NCBI GenBank assembly: GCA_937923965.1
Contig: CALDTL010000081.1
Location: 1 to 45,376, forward strand
From: an uncultured Caulobacterales bacterium
GTDB taxonomy: Bacteria; Pseudomonadota; Alphaproteobacteria; Caulobacterales; Maricaulaceae
Reading direction: 5' to 3'
Length of the DNA: 45,376 nt
This document shows positions 24,551-33,092 of the stretch, one piece after another (position 1 is the first letter of the stretch; the number at the start of each line of letters is the position of its first letter). Position numbers and translations under genes: made by a program. Under the pieces are notes generated by a model. That model did not search any database and had not been told where the DNA came from. It saw only the letters and a list, made by a program, of their open reading frames with translations.

Positions 24551-26020
24551 ATGCTCTTTACTGACCCCGTATTTCTGACAAAATTTTTACCATTGGTCCT
24601 TTTGGGCTTCTACGCAACACTGTTTTCCAAAACACGTTGGCATAGCCAGATCCTTTTGATTGGGGCCAGCCTCGTTTTCTACAGCTGGTTCAAATCAGAA
24701 TATCTTATTCTTTTAGTCGGGTCGATGGGTGTCAACTACCTTCTTGCGAAACACATTTTGGCGCAGCCCGGCACTTCAAAATCCAAACAGATATTGGTCA
24801 TCGGGATCGTAGCAAACCTATTGCTACTAGGCGTATATAAGTACCTTGGGTTCCTGACGGTCAACTTTAACGCGCTATTCGATTTGGGCTTACCTGATCC
24901 GAAGTTACTCTTGCCTTTGGCAATCTCGTTTTTCACCTTCCAGCAGATTTCATACCTCTGTGACAGTCATGCGGGGAAAATGGATCCAGCTTCACACACC
25001 CCGCTTGAATATGCGTTATTCGTCACATTCTTTCCGCAGTTAATCGCGGGACCAATTGTCCATCACGCCGAGATGATGCCGCAGTTTCGGAAAATCATTA
25101 CCCCAAGTGCTCGTGCGATTATGTTCTGCGAAGGCATTTGTCTATTCGCACTGGGCCTATTCAAGAAACTTGCGATTGCAGACTCTATCGCCCCATATGC
25201 GAATGAAGTTTTCTCCTCTGTCGATAGCGGCGCAGTCGTCACCAGCATAACCGCATGGGGTGGTGCCCTCGCCTATACATTCCAAATCTATTTCGACTTT
25301 TCGGGTTATTCAGATATGGCAATTGGCCTTGGTCTGCTGTTCGCAATTCGTCTGCCTTGGAACTTCAATTCGCCATATAAATCCGAGAATATGTCAGAGT
25401 TTTGGCGTCGCTGGCACATGACACTCAGCCGGTGGCTGCGTGACTACCTTTACATCCCGCTTGGCGGAAATCGCCACGGCAAGGTTCGCCAGTATATCAA
25501 CAATTTCGCGACAATGGTGCTTGGTGGTCTATGGCACGGTGCACATTGGAATTTCCTTATTTGGGGTGCGCTGCATGGCTTCTATCTCATCGTGAACCAA
25601 TTCGTTCGTGCCATCGCTAAATTTTTCGGAGTTCTTGAAATAGTTGAAACCGCGAAAGCCATTCGGATCAGCTCTTGGGCAATCACATTCTTAGCCGCCG
25701 TTGTCGCTTGGGTCTTCTTCCGTGCAACAACGACGTCTGGCGCAATTTCGATGACGCTGAGCATGTTCGGATCAGTGGCAGAGGGAGCGGTCCATATGCC
25801 TGCAACTGTGCAGACAATCCTGTGGGGTACGCTTGCGGCCATATCCGCATTTATCTTGCCAAACACCAAAGAGATATCAGAATTGTTTGAAAAAGATTTA
25901 CTGAAACGGTCTTCGGCGCTCATTGGTGCCTTAGGCATTGCGTCAGGAATAGCAGCATCCGCAGCCTTTCTAGCATCTCTCAGCCTGACCCAATCCCCAT
26001 TCCTATACTTCAACTTCTAG
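24551..26020 (+). CDS. MBOAT-family O-acyltransferase (AlgI/DltB-like)
   Basis: 489 residues with about 11 hydrophobic helices. The family signatures are the FFPQLIAGPIVHHAEMMPQF loop, the FWRRWHMTLSRWLRDYLYIPLGGNR segment, and the catalytic histidine region GGLWHGAHWNFLIWGALHG. AlgI-like proteins move an acyl (usually acetyl) group across the inner membrane to a partner that modifies an extracellular polymer. The next gene, an SGNH-like membrane protein, is the expected partner, as in AlgI/AlgJ, PatA/PatB and DltB/DltD. It starts 15 bases after the TolC-like gene, in one operon. Acetylation of the island glycan is a strong inference. Confidence 0.92.
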   Translation: MLFTDPVFLTKFLPLVLLGFYATLFSKTRWHSQILLIGASLVFYSWFKSEYLILLVGSMGVNYLLAKHILAQPGTSKSKQILVIGIVANLLLLGVYKYLGFLTVNFNALFDLGLPDPKLLLPLAISFFTFQQISYLCDSHAGKMDPASHTPLEYALFVTFFPQLIAGPIVHHAEMMPQFRKIITPSARAIMFCEGICLFALGLFKKLAIADSIAPYANEVFSSVDSGAVVTSITAWGGALAYTFQIYFDFSGYSDMAIGLGLLFAIRLPWNFNSPYKSENMSEFWRRWHMTLSRWLRDYLYIPLGGNRHGKVRQYINNFATMVLGGLWHGAHWNFLIWGALHGFYLIVNQFVRAIAKFFGVLEIVETAKAIRISSWAITFLAAVVAWVFFRATTTSGAISMTLSMFGSVAEGAVHMPATVQTILWGTLAAISAFILPNTKEISELFEKDLLKRSSALIGALGIASGIAASAAFLASLSLTQSPFLYFNF

Positions 26021-26040
26021 TCCGAGTTTTGGACCCCATT

Positions 26041-28140
26041 ATGACCCATCCTATCAACAACACCTCATCCACCGTCAATGAAACTCTCGCAACTAGAACT
26101 CTTGCGAAGCATATTTGCACATTTCTTGCTGGTATGGTCGGCACTTCACTGCTCTGTCTGGGGGCTTATGCTTTGACGGTCGATCGTTTGATTGAGCGTT
26201 CCGCCGTTCCAGACACCTACAAATGGTTTCTTTTGCAAGAGACACCCGGTCCACGAATAATATTTGAATCTGGATCAAATTCACACCACGCGATTGACAC
26301 AGATGCAGTCGGCGCAGCTCTCGGACGAACGGCGATCAATATCGCGGATAACGGCGGATATGCTTTGGAAGACAAAATAACGCGATTAGAAACATTTACG
26401 CAAGCAGGTGACGTTGTTGTCCTCCCCCTGGAATGGACATTCTACCATCGCGAAAAACTCACTGATAATTACGTCAATACTCTTTTTGACAGCAATCGGA
26501 ATTACTATCATTCTATGCCTCTACATAAGCGCATACAACGCGCCCTAAGCCTTCCGCCAGCGACGGTCATATCAAAAATTAGAGATCAGCAAGGAACCGA
26601 GAAGCAATCAAATGAATCCCCAGCCCAAGAGCTATTTGTCTCTGCTTTAACACAACCAACAGGGCATCAATCCCGATCAACATCTTCAGGTCCAGGCCCC
26701 GGTGTCACGGAACAAAGCTGTGACGATTACATTCTCGGGAAGACCCAAACCAGAGAGAAATTGAAGTTGGGCAAAAACATAAAACCAGCTCTTGAGCGGC
26801 TCAAAAAGCTGAAGGCGCGCGGAATAAATATACATTTCGCATGGCCAGTTTTAGCTGGAGAAGGCTGTCTCACAGCTCCCGCATATTTTGAAGGCTTTCG
26901 TGCGGAGATCGAAGCGGCAGTCAATGGGGCGGGTTTTGAATTTCTCGGCACTCCCAGCCAAAGTCTTTATGATGAAGCCTATCGGGATGACACTCCGTAT
27001 CACATCATCACGGCGGCCACTGACATCCATACCCAACAGATGATTGGATTTCTGAGGACGCAAGGATATGGCACCACAGGCGAACCACTGAATATAACTA
27101 ATTTTGCACGCCATCGTTTGCTTGAATTAGAGCTCGCAGAAGCCAGTGAGTTAAATCAAACCCCACTTGAATTTGGAAGAACCGTGTCTTTTGATAATCC
27201 GGAACACCGCGATCAAATCGATTTTACAGCGGGTTGGTGGGCATTCGAAGCTAATGGCCGTTGGATGCGAGATAATCGCGCCATGTTCCGTGTGACACTT
27301 CCAAAGGACTTACCCCCAAATGCCGTCTTGAAAATTCAAGGCATGACGAAATCCGAACGTCCAGAACGAGCAAACATTTCCGTAAATGGAAATCTGGTGA
27401 GTTCTGGATTGTTCGGGGAGAGTGCTCCCCTTTCGGTTCCTGTGACCGGCTTGCCCCAAGGCAAAGCACTCTCCATCTTTATTGATCTGCCAGAGGCAGG
27501 TGACCCAAAGAGCCCAAAGGATATTGGAGAAAGCCAAGATGCGCGTTCGATGACACTCCACTTGCAAACTATGGAATTAATGCAGGCTGCGGACCCTCAA
27601 ATCATAGAGCAATCAACCATTGAAAAAACACCTCTTGTTCAGGCTTTCGAGACAATCGAAAGAGCCATGTCTTCCAACAGCGCAGTCTTCAACGTCTCTT
27701 CAATTCCAAAGACCAGCTCACTCTCGATTCCGGCTGTTCCCATTCATCAACCTAAATTAACTCATGGCAACGGTTGGTGGGCACAAGAGGCAGAAGGCCG
27801 TTGGATGCGAAATGAAGAAGCAAGTTTAAGCCTAATAATACCAGAAACATTAGCGACAGGGTCACCAAATAACTATCTTCTTGAATTATCTGGAGTTTTT
27901 TTCTCAGATACGCCTAGCGCTATAGCTGCAACTATTGATGGAAAAGTAGCGGCCTTAGCCGAGGTCACAGATGAAGGGACTATCACTATTAGATTCACCA
28001 GTTCAAAGACCGCAGGGAAGATAGATCTGGCACTAAAGTTATCAGTGCCAAAGGTACGAAGCCCGAAGGATTTAGGCCTTTCTACGGATGACCGTACACT
28101 CACGTATTTTCTGAAGTCGGTAGAGTTAGTCGCAGCTTAA
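26041..28140 (+). CDS. SGNH-like acyltransferase partner with two C-terminal repeats
   Basis: 699 residues from the ATG at 26041; a TTG four codons upstream is rejected. One membrane helix near 25-50 is followed by a domain with an SGNH-like first block (RIIFESGSNSHHAIDTD) and a possible later histidine block near 310-325 (DDTPYHIITAATDIHT). Residues about 393-516 and 575-697 are duplicates of a beta-rich module beginning GWWAxEAxGRWMR and ending SPKDxGxSxDxR with an acidic-aromatic tail. The module is like ones attached to bacterial membrane glycosyltransferases and may bind glycans. It probably acts with the MBOAT protein to acylate the polymer. The catalytic triad was not proved. Its stop overlaps the stop of the convergent regulator gene. 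Confidence 0.7.
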   Translation: MTHPINNTSSTVNETLATRTLAKHICTFLAGMVGTSLLCLGAYALTVDRLIERSAVPDTYKWFLLQETPGPRIIFESGSNSHHAIDTDAVGAALGRTAINIADNGGYALEDKITRLETFTQAGDVVVLPLEWTFYHREKLTDNYVNTLFDSNRNYYHSMPLHKRIQRALSLPPATVISKIRDQQGTEKQSNESPAQELFVSALTQPTGHQSRSTSSGPGPGVTEQSCDDYILGKTQTREKLKLGKNIKPALERLKKLKARGINIHFAWPVLAGEGCLTAPAYFEGFRAEIEAAVNGAGFEFLGTPSQSLYDEAYRDDTPYHIITAATDIHTQQMIGFLRTQGYGTTGEPLNITNFARHRLLELELAEASELNQTPLEFGRTVSFDNPEHRDQIDFTAGWWAFEANGRWMRDNRAMFRVTLPKDLPPNAVLKIQGMTKSERPERANISVNGNLVSSGLFGESAPLSVPVTGLPQGKALSIFIDLPEAGDPKSPKDIGESQDARSMTLHLQTMELMQAADPQIIEQSTIEKTPLVQAFETIERAMSSNSAVFNVSSIPKTSSLSIPAVPIHQPKLTHGNGWWAQEAEGRWMRNEEASLSLIIPETLATGSPNNYLLELSGVFFSDTPSAIAATIDGKVAALAEVTDEGTITIRFTSSKTAGKIDLALKLSVPKVRSPKDLGLSTDDRTLTYFLKSVELVAA

Positions 28141-29591
28141 CCCGCTTTAGATTGTTGCTCCAAACCCTCTTTAATCCAAGTTTCCCTCTTCCTGTATATG
28201 GTTGAGGGGCTTAATTGTAGGATCTGTGATGCCTTTGGAATGCTTCCGCTGCAGGATGCAATCACAGCCTCAATGATTGTCTGTTCAATCGTTGTCATTG
28301 GCTGCAAAATATCAACAGTAACCGTAGTTTTGAGAGACCGCTGAGGTGTATAGGTGGTGGTCTCACCTGCAAGACCAATCAGTTTATATTCTTCTTTCGG
28401 AGCGCTTACGTCAGCCGTTTTTAACGAAAGCATATGATTTTCCAGCTCTACACCGTCATAGACAACTGCCGCTTTTCGAACAGCATTTTGAAGTTCCCGA
28501 ATGTTCCCAGGCCAATGATAATCCAACATCAACTCTTGGGCTTCAGGTGAAATCGCTTTGAATTGCTTACCCTCTTCCGCTGCATAAGTTTTAAGAAAAT
28601 TTTCAGCGAGTAAAATTACGTCTCTTCCACGGTAGGACAATGGCGGTAATTCGATTGAGAGAACGTCGAGGCGATAGAACAAATCTTCACGGAAACGTTT
28701 CTCAGCGACCTCAACCATAGGATTTCTATTGGTTGCGCAAACGATACGGACATCAACATCTTCAGACCAATCACTACCGACTCGTTTGACTTGGCCCGTC
28801 TGTAAAAACCTCAAAAGCTTGGCTTGGAGATTAATATCCATCTCGCAAATTTCATCAAGGAATAGCGTGCCGCCATTGGCTTGGCTCGCAGCTCCTTTTC
28901 TCGCTTCATGCGCGCCTGTGAAGGCACCTTTAACATGACCAAAAATTTCTGACTCGATTAAATTTTCTGGCAACGCCGCGCAGTTTAACGCAATGAAAGG
29001 CGCATCACGGCGGTGACTTACTTTATGAATTGCCTGTGCCGTGACCTCTTTGCCGGTACCGGATTCGCCTGTAATAAAAACGGCAGCGTTGGAGTTCGCA
29101 ACGTTCTCAATCATTTTGTAAACCGCCAGCATCGGCTCGGACTCGCCAACAAATCCTGGAACTTCGTTTGTTTTTAAACCTCTGTTCAAAACCTGAACTG
29201 AGGTTTTCGCCTTCTCACGTTCAAGCGCATTTTTTACCGTCGTGAGGAGTTTATCAGTTGGAAATGGTTTAATCAAAAAATCATACGCACCCGCCCGCAT
29301 CGCGTCGACAGCTGTGTTTATAGACCCGTTGGCGGTAATCACGATGAAAGTGATATTGTGATCTGTCCCATCCATTTCTTGGATGATATCAAGACCGTTC
29401 ATATCGGGAAGTTGCAGGTCGAGAAGAACCGTATCAACTTTCCCCTCACGAAGCTCAATCAATGCAAGCGAACCAGATTGGCAAATTTGAGACTTAATGC
29501 CTGCTTTTTTCAAATGCTGTTGATACATTAACGCCATGGATAATGTATCTTCTACAATCAACACCTCTGGTGTTGTATTCGTTCCAGCCAT
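28137..29591 (-). CDS. NtrC-type sigma-54-dependent response regulator
   Basis: 484 residues. The receiver domain (1-125) has the phospho-acceptor aspartate in VLLDLQLPDMNG. The AAA+ domain (about 145-375) has the Walker A GESGTGKE, the sigma-54 contact loop GAFTGA, the Walker B GGTLFLDEI, and the arginine-finger region. A Fis-type helix-turn-helix closes the protein (IPKASQILQLSPSTIYRKRETW). Such proteins bind enhancers and open sigma-54 promoters when phosphorylated. The kinase gene lies upstream with 8 bases between, in one transcript. The three sigma-54 elements with repeated palindromes in the same island are the probable targets. Fragments resemble the PrsR/VpsR-type regulators of exopolysaccharide clusters. 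Confidence 0.93.
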   Translation of the reverse strand: MAGTNTTPEVLIVEDTLSMALMYQQHLKKAGIKSQICQSGSLALIELREGKVDTVLLDLQLPDMNGLDIIQEMDGTDHNITFIVITANGSINTAVDAMRAGAYDFLIKPFPTDKLLTTVKNALEREKAKTSVQVLNRGLKTNEVPGFVGESEPMLAVYKMIENVANSNAAVFITGESGTGKEVTAQAIHKVSHRRDAPFIALNCAALPENLIESEIFGHVKGAFTGAHEARKGAASQANGGTLFLDEICEMDINLQAKLLRFLQTGQVKRVGSDWSEDVDVRIVCATNRNPMVEVAEKRFREDLFYRLDVLSIELPPLSYRGRDVILLAENFLKTYAAEEGKQFKAISPEAQELMLDYHWPGNIRELQNAVRKAAVVYDGVELENHMLSLKTADVSAPKEEYKLIGLAGETTTYTPQRSLKTTVTVDILQPMTTIEQTIIEAVIASCSGSIPKASQILQLSPSTIYRKRETWIKEGLEQQSKAG

Positions 29592-29599
29592 TTCGTCAC

Positions 29600-31639
29600 C
29601 TATGCCGCCTCTTCATTATATCCGAAGAGGTCGTCTAAATTGCGCAAGGATATCTCGGCTAATTCTATAGCTCTCGATCCATGCTTTACCATCTGTGCGT
29701 GCATATCAGGAAAGCAATGAGAATTTGTTAATGCGGCAAATTCTGAAAGTTCAGCAAGTCCATATAACCCAGCAAGGCCCTTCAAAGTGTGACTAGCAAA
29801 CTTTGCGGCTTCGTGATCCTGGGACGCGATGGCCCTACGCAATGAAGTTGTAACATCTGTCAAATCTATTTCGAATTGGCCCTTAATCTCAATCAGATCT
29901 TCGGGATCCAGCCCGTCCAATAAGCCACCGGATATTTTCATGGCAGGGACTTCAGGGTTGTCAGACGTCTCGAAAGATTGCCTCTCCTGATGTCTCTTAC
30001 ACTGTTCGGCCACGGCATTTATTAAGTCTCTCGTATTAAATGGTTTGAGCACGACTTGATCAACGCCATATGACTTAAGCTCTTCCGCCTCATGCATATC
30101 GCCCATAGCCGTCAAAGCAATGACCGGAATTTTCGCGTTCACGGAGCCCCCTTTGCGCAGCAATCGAACGAGTTCTTTTCCGCCCATTTCAGGCATAAAA
30201 ATATCCGTCAGAAGCAAATCGAATGCTTGCATCTCCAGAATGGATAAAGCTTCAACCCCGTTAACTGCTTCAACAATTTTGGCGTCATGCTTTTTGAGAA
30301 TGCGCGTGACGACCATACGGTTTGTCGCATTATCCTCTGCAAGTAGGATTTCTTTTCCGGAAATATCGGCCATAGGACCCTCTACGACGTCAGAGACAAC
30401 AAGAGCCGAAGCTTGCGCCAATGGTATTTTAATCCAGAAATCCGAGCCCTGGCCAAATTCACTCTCTACGCCTATATCTCCGTCCATCATTTTCACGAGA
30501 ACTTTACAAATGGTCAGTCCTAATCCAGTGCCTTCGGACGAGCGGGTATCCACATCATCGACCATGTAAAACTCTTCGAACAACCGTCCCAATTTGTCAG
30601 CCTTAATGCCGACACCTGTGTCTTTGACCCGACACATCAAGGTCCATTTTCTTTGATCGGTCTGGGTTGCATCGACGATCAATTCGACCTTACCATTGTC
30701 TGTATATTTAATAGCGTTACTGACAAAATTCATGAGAATCTGACGAATCCGACCTACATCACCTGCCAAATGGATTTTCGAGGAGTCCTCGGACTTGATC
30801 ACTAGATCCACGCCCCTCTCTTTCGCTTGCATTGCAAACAAACGATACACATCATCAAAGACATCCGCTGCAAAAAACGGCTCGTCTCGGACTTTCACTG
30901 AACCAGACGAAATTCTGGCGTAATCCAAAACATCATTCATGATCCGCAACAGAGATTTTGACGTTCTTTCCGCGGTTTGGATGAGGTGTTTTTGATCTTG
31001 GGTAAGTTCTGAATCTCCGAGAATATCAAGGATACCCAGAACGGCATTAAAAGGCGTTCTGATTTCGTGGCTCATAGCGGAGATAAATTGTGTCTTCGCC
31101 CGGTTAGCAAGCTCAGCGGCCTCCTTTGCATCAATAAGTGCTTTCTCGGCAGCCTTTGCTTCTGAAATATCTCGAATATAGGCGATAAAAATATCACCTG
31201 AAGAGCTCCGACTTCTGGAAATAGCGAGTTCTGACATGAACTCCTCTCCGCTCGCCCGAACGGCCTCGATTTCAATGCGCTGACCTAGGATGTTGGCTTT
31301 GCCGGTTTCCCTCATTCTCTCCATGCCAGCATTATGAGCCTCTCGGTATCGCTCAGGCACAATGAAAGCTGCCATGTTTTGGCCTAAAATTTCCTCTTTC
31401 TTATAACCAAATATGCGCTCGGCGGATTCGCTAAATTCCACAATGCACCCGTCCGAATTAACAATGATAATTCCGTCGAGTGAAGCCGAAACAGTCGCGG
31501 TCATTTGCTCCGCTTGGATATCAGCTTGGAGTTTGGCTGCATTCGCTTTTGTTTGCCATTTCAATGTGAAACGTCGCAAAGCGTAACCCAATAAGAAGGA
31601 CGGTAACGCCGCCGACAAAACTAGTAAAAAACCATTCAT
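29600..31639 (-). CDS. Hybrid sensor histidine kinase
   Basis: 679 residues. Order: one N-terminal membrane helix (1-21), a PAS domain (about 45-165, [33 protein letters not shown]), HisKA with [14 protein letters not shown] near 190, HATPase with [13 protein letters not shown] and [10 protein letters not shown], a receiver domain with [10 protein letters not shown] (about 425-545), and a C-terminal HPt with [12 protein letters not shown] near 610. This is a full phosphorelay protein. The HPt probably passes phosphate to the receiver of the adjacent NtrC-type regulator. The start ATG has AAGGA upstream (31645-31650 region). No sigma-54 element was seen before it, so the pair may be made constitutively. 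The signal sensed is unknown. Confidence 0.93.
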   Translation of the reverse strand: MNGFLLVLSAALPSFLLGYALRRFTLKWQTKANAAKLQADIQAEQMTATVSASLDGIIIVNSDGCIVEFSESAERIFGYKKEEILGQNMAAFIVPERYREAHNAGMERMRETGKANILGQRIEIEAVRASGEEFMSELAISRSRSSSGDIFIAYIRDISEAKAAEKALIDAKEAAELANRAKTQFISAMSHEIRTPFNAVLGILDILGDSELTQDQKHLIQTAERTSKSLLRIMNDVLDYARISSGSVKVRDEPFFAADVFDDVYRLFAMQAKERGVDLVIKSEDSSKIHLAGDVGRIRQILMNFVSNAIKYTDNGKVELIVDATQTDQRKWTLMCRVKDTGVGIKADKLGRLFEEFYMVDDVDTRSSEGTGLGLTICKVLVKMMDGDIGVESEFGQGSDFWIKIPLAQASALVVSDVVEGPMADISGKEILLAEDNATNRMVVTRILKKHDAKIVEAVNGVEALSILEMQAFDLLLTDIFMPEMGGKELVRLLRKGGSVNAKIPVIALTAMGDMHEAEELKSYGVDQVVLKPFNTRDLINAVAEQCKRHQERQSFETSDNPEVPAMKISGGLLDGLDPEDLIEIKGQFEIDLTDVTTSLRRAIASQDHEAAKFASHTLKGLAGLYGLAELSEFAALTNSHCFPDMHAQMVKHGSRAIELAEISLRNLDDLFGYNEEAA

Positions 31640-31748
31640 GAGTGTCCATTCCTTTGAAGGGATACTGACACAGTTTAATTAAAGTTCAGTTAGAGCATAT
31701 CGATACGACAATTTCTTAAAAGTAGCGCACTCCAACTCACCAAATTTA

Positions 31749-32351
31749 TTATTCTTGGTCTATCGCCCAATTCCCCTTGTTCGTCCCTGTCTCTATAAGA
31801 GCCATGCAAAGGAGTGCGCTTGGTCGATTGAGGCCATCAAAAACATCTGGCGAGAGTATGCGTGACCTGACCCAGTCGTCTTCAAAAGGCAAAACCTTCG
31901 TTATGATCTTGTCTTTAAACCTCATATTACGAAAGGGGTTCTCACGCTCTTCTTCGCCAATGTGCTCAAAATAGCGGCGGTAGAGTTTGCGCAAACTGCC
32001 CAAGTCCTTGTTCCCGCTACTGCCGCTCATTGGTTTGGAACCGTCCTTAGGATGGATGCGTTCGTGCCAAAATTTCCGAACGGCATGGGCGTGTTCGCGG
32101 GTAATGTCTCTCATATCTATTTCGCCGTTTATGGTGACGAAGTTCACCACTGCGCGGCGTTTGATTTTTGAAAAGCTCTTCACTTGCTCCGGTGATTTAC
32201 TGGCCAGTTCGTCGGCGACGATCTCGGAGAGATATAAGTCCATAGCCTGCGTGATGGTCGCGGAGGGCGTTGAATACTGCCTAACAACGCATCTGCGTCT
32301 CGTTCTTCCTTCGGCTGCTAAGCTTTTCAGAGGCTTACGCCACTTGCTATG
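31749..32351 (-). pseudogene. Truncated tyrosine recombinase (island integrase remnant)
   Basis: The frame is open for 201 codons from just after a stop at 32352-32354 beside the tRNA. The only ATG is at 32243, well inside the domain (the similarity begins earlier, with VVRQYSTPSATITQAMDLYLSEI). It includes a core-binding domain, with helices such as HAHAVRKFWHERIHP and LGSLRKLYRRYFEHIGEEERENPF. It then enters the catalytic domain at LLCMALIETGTNKGNWAID. There the expected first catalytic arginine block (TGxRxSE) is missing, and the frame ends. Normal integrases are about 380-400 residues; the remaining His-x-x-Arg and Tyr boxes are absent. It therefore lacks both a good start and its active site. 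Its location next to the tRNA-Leu 3' end supports its being the former island integrase. Confidence 0.75.
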
Positions 32352-32356
32352 TTAGG

Positions 32357-32377
32357 AAAATGGTGCCCAGAAGAGGA
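32357..32377. repeat. Right attachment repeat, overlapping the tRNA-Leu 3' end (att)
   Basis: Identical to 13344-13364. Its first four bases lie just outside the tRNA and the rest is the tRNA 3' end (CCA, acceptor strand and part of the T arm). This restores an intact tRNA after integration, as in other tRNA-directed islands. Confidence 0.8.
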
Positions 32378-32447
32378 CTCGAACCTCCACGTCCATACGG
32401 ACACTAGCACCTGAAGCTAGCGCGTCTACCAATTCCGCCATCTGGGC
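32361..32447 (-). tRNA. tRNA-Leu (anticodon CAG)
   Basis: An 87-base class II tRNA on the minus strand. The acceptor stem GCCCAGA pairs with TCTGGGC, followed by an A and a gene-encoded CCA. The D arm contains GGTAGACGCG. The anticodon arm is CTAGC-TTCAGGT-GCTAG with CAG in positions 34-36, read for CUG. A long variable arm (GTGTCCGTATGGAC) and the T arm GGTTCGAGTCC are present. The island is inserted at its 3' end. Confidence 0.95.
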
Positions 32448-32531
32448 ACGTCATCGGGAAGCGGGCGTGTAGCCTTGCCGCTTTCTAGGGTCAAGCGGCC
32501 CGTGACTGAAATCCCGCACGGCCATTTTGAT

Positions 32532-33086
32532 CTAGGGCACGACGCCTTCTCCCAAAAGCGGGAAGACGGCTTCCTCGCGGTAAAGATTTGGGCCGCGTTT
32601 CTTTTCGTGGCTTGAGACCAAACTATATTGGTCCACCAAAAACGGCCGCGTCGACCAATCAGCAAGGCGCTGTTCAAAGGCGATAATTCGGTCAAGCGGG
32701 CTGCGCGGTTTCATATAGGCCATGGTCACATGGGGCGTATATTTACGCGCCTCCAGCGGAATATCGGCCCGCCGCGCGGCTTGGCGGCAATGGCGGTTCA
32801 AGCGCGCCAAAGCGGGCGATGGGGAGACCCCCGCCCAGATGGCATGCGGCTCCGTTTTTCCGAAATGCCCGCTCCCCTCAAGGCGGAGTTCAAAACTCCC
32901 CATATGGAGTTTCCCGAGTTCGTGATCGAGCAGCTCTGCGTGATCGGAGTCGACCTCGCCAAAAAATCCTAACGTGATGTGCAGCCGCTCTTGGCTGACC
33001 CAGCGCGCGCCAGAAACACCTTTTTGCTCGCGCACAACATCGCCCGCGATGTTATCAGGCAGAAATATAGCCGCAAATAACTTCAT
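32532..33086 (-). CDS. thpR: RNA 2',3'-cyclic phosphodiesterase
   Basis: 184 residues, the family length. The start MKLFAAIFLPDN is typical. The two HxTx motifs that form the active site are HITLGFFGEV (about 36) and HVTMAYMK (about 123). The enzyme opens 2',3'-cyclic phosphate ends of RNA; it can also join tRNA halves in vitro. It begins 6 bp after the aldo/keto reductase stop, on the same strand, so the two are likely one transcript. It ends 84 bp before the tRNA-Leu gene on the same strand, which might be read through. Confidence 0.9.
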   Translation of the reverse strand: MKLFAAIFLPDNIAGDVVREQKGVSGARWVSQERLHITLGFFGEVDSDHAELLDHELGKLHMGSFELRLEGSGHFGKTEPHAIWAGVSPSPALARLNRHCRQAARRADIPLEARKYTPHVTMAYMKPRSPLDRIIAFEQRLADWSTRPFLVDQYSLVSSHEKKRGPNLYREEAVFPLLGEGVVP

Positions 33087-33092
33087 ACGCGC

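Larger units (their letters stand above)
13344..32377. mobile_element. Genomic island inserted at tRNA-Leu(CAG), 19 kb
   Basis: A perfect 21-bp direct repeat bounds this segment: 13344-13364 and 32357-32377. The right copy covers the 3' terminus of tRNA-Leu including CCA. Next to the tRNA, pointing away from it, is a truncated tyrosine-recombinase gene. All genes between the repeats form one functional theme (glycan synthesis, acylation, export and its two-component control), and they are more A/T-rich than the genes outside. This is the classical layout tRNA - integrase - cargo - repeat. Because the integrase lacks most of its catalytic domain, the island is probably fixed. The boundaries are seen directly; mobility history is inferred. 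Confidence 0.8.

Noticed and set aside
13596-31639. PEP-CTERM/exosortase system
   Set aside because: The kinase-regulator pair recalled the Prs proteins of such clusters, but there is no exosortase and no PEP-CTERM tail in any predicted protein.
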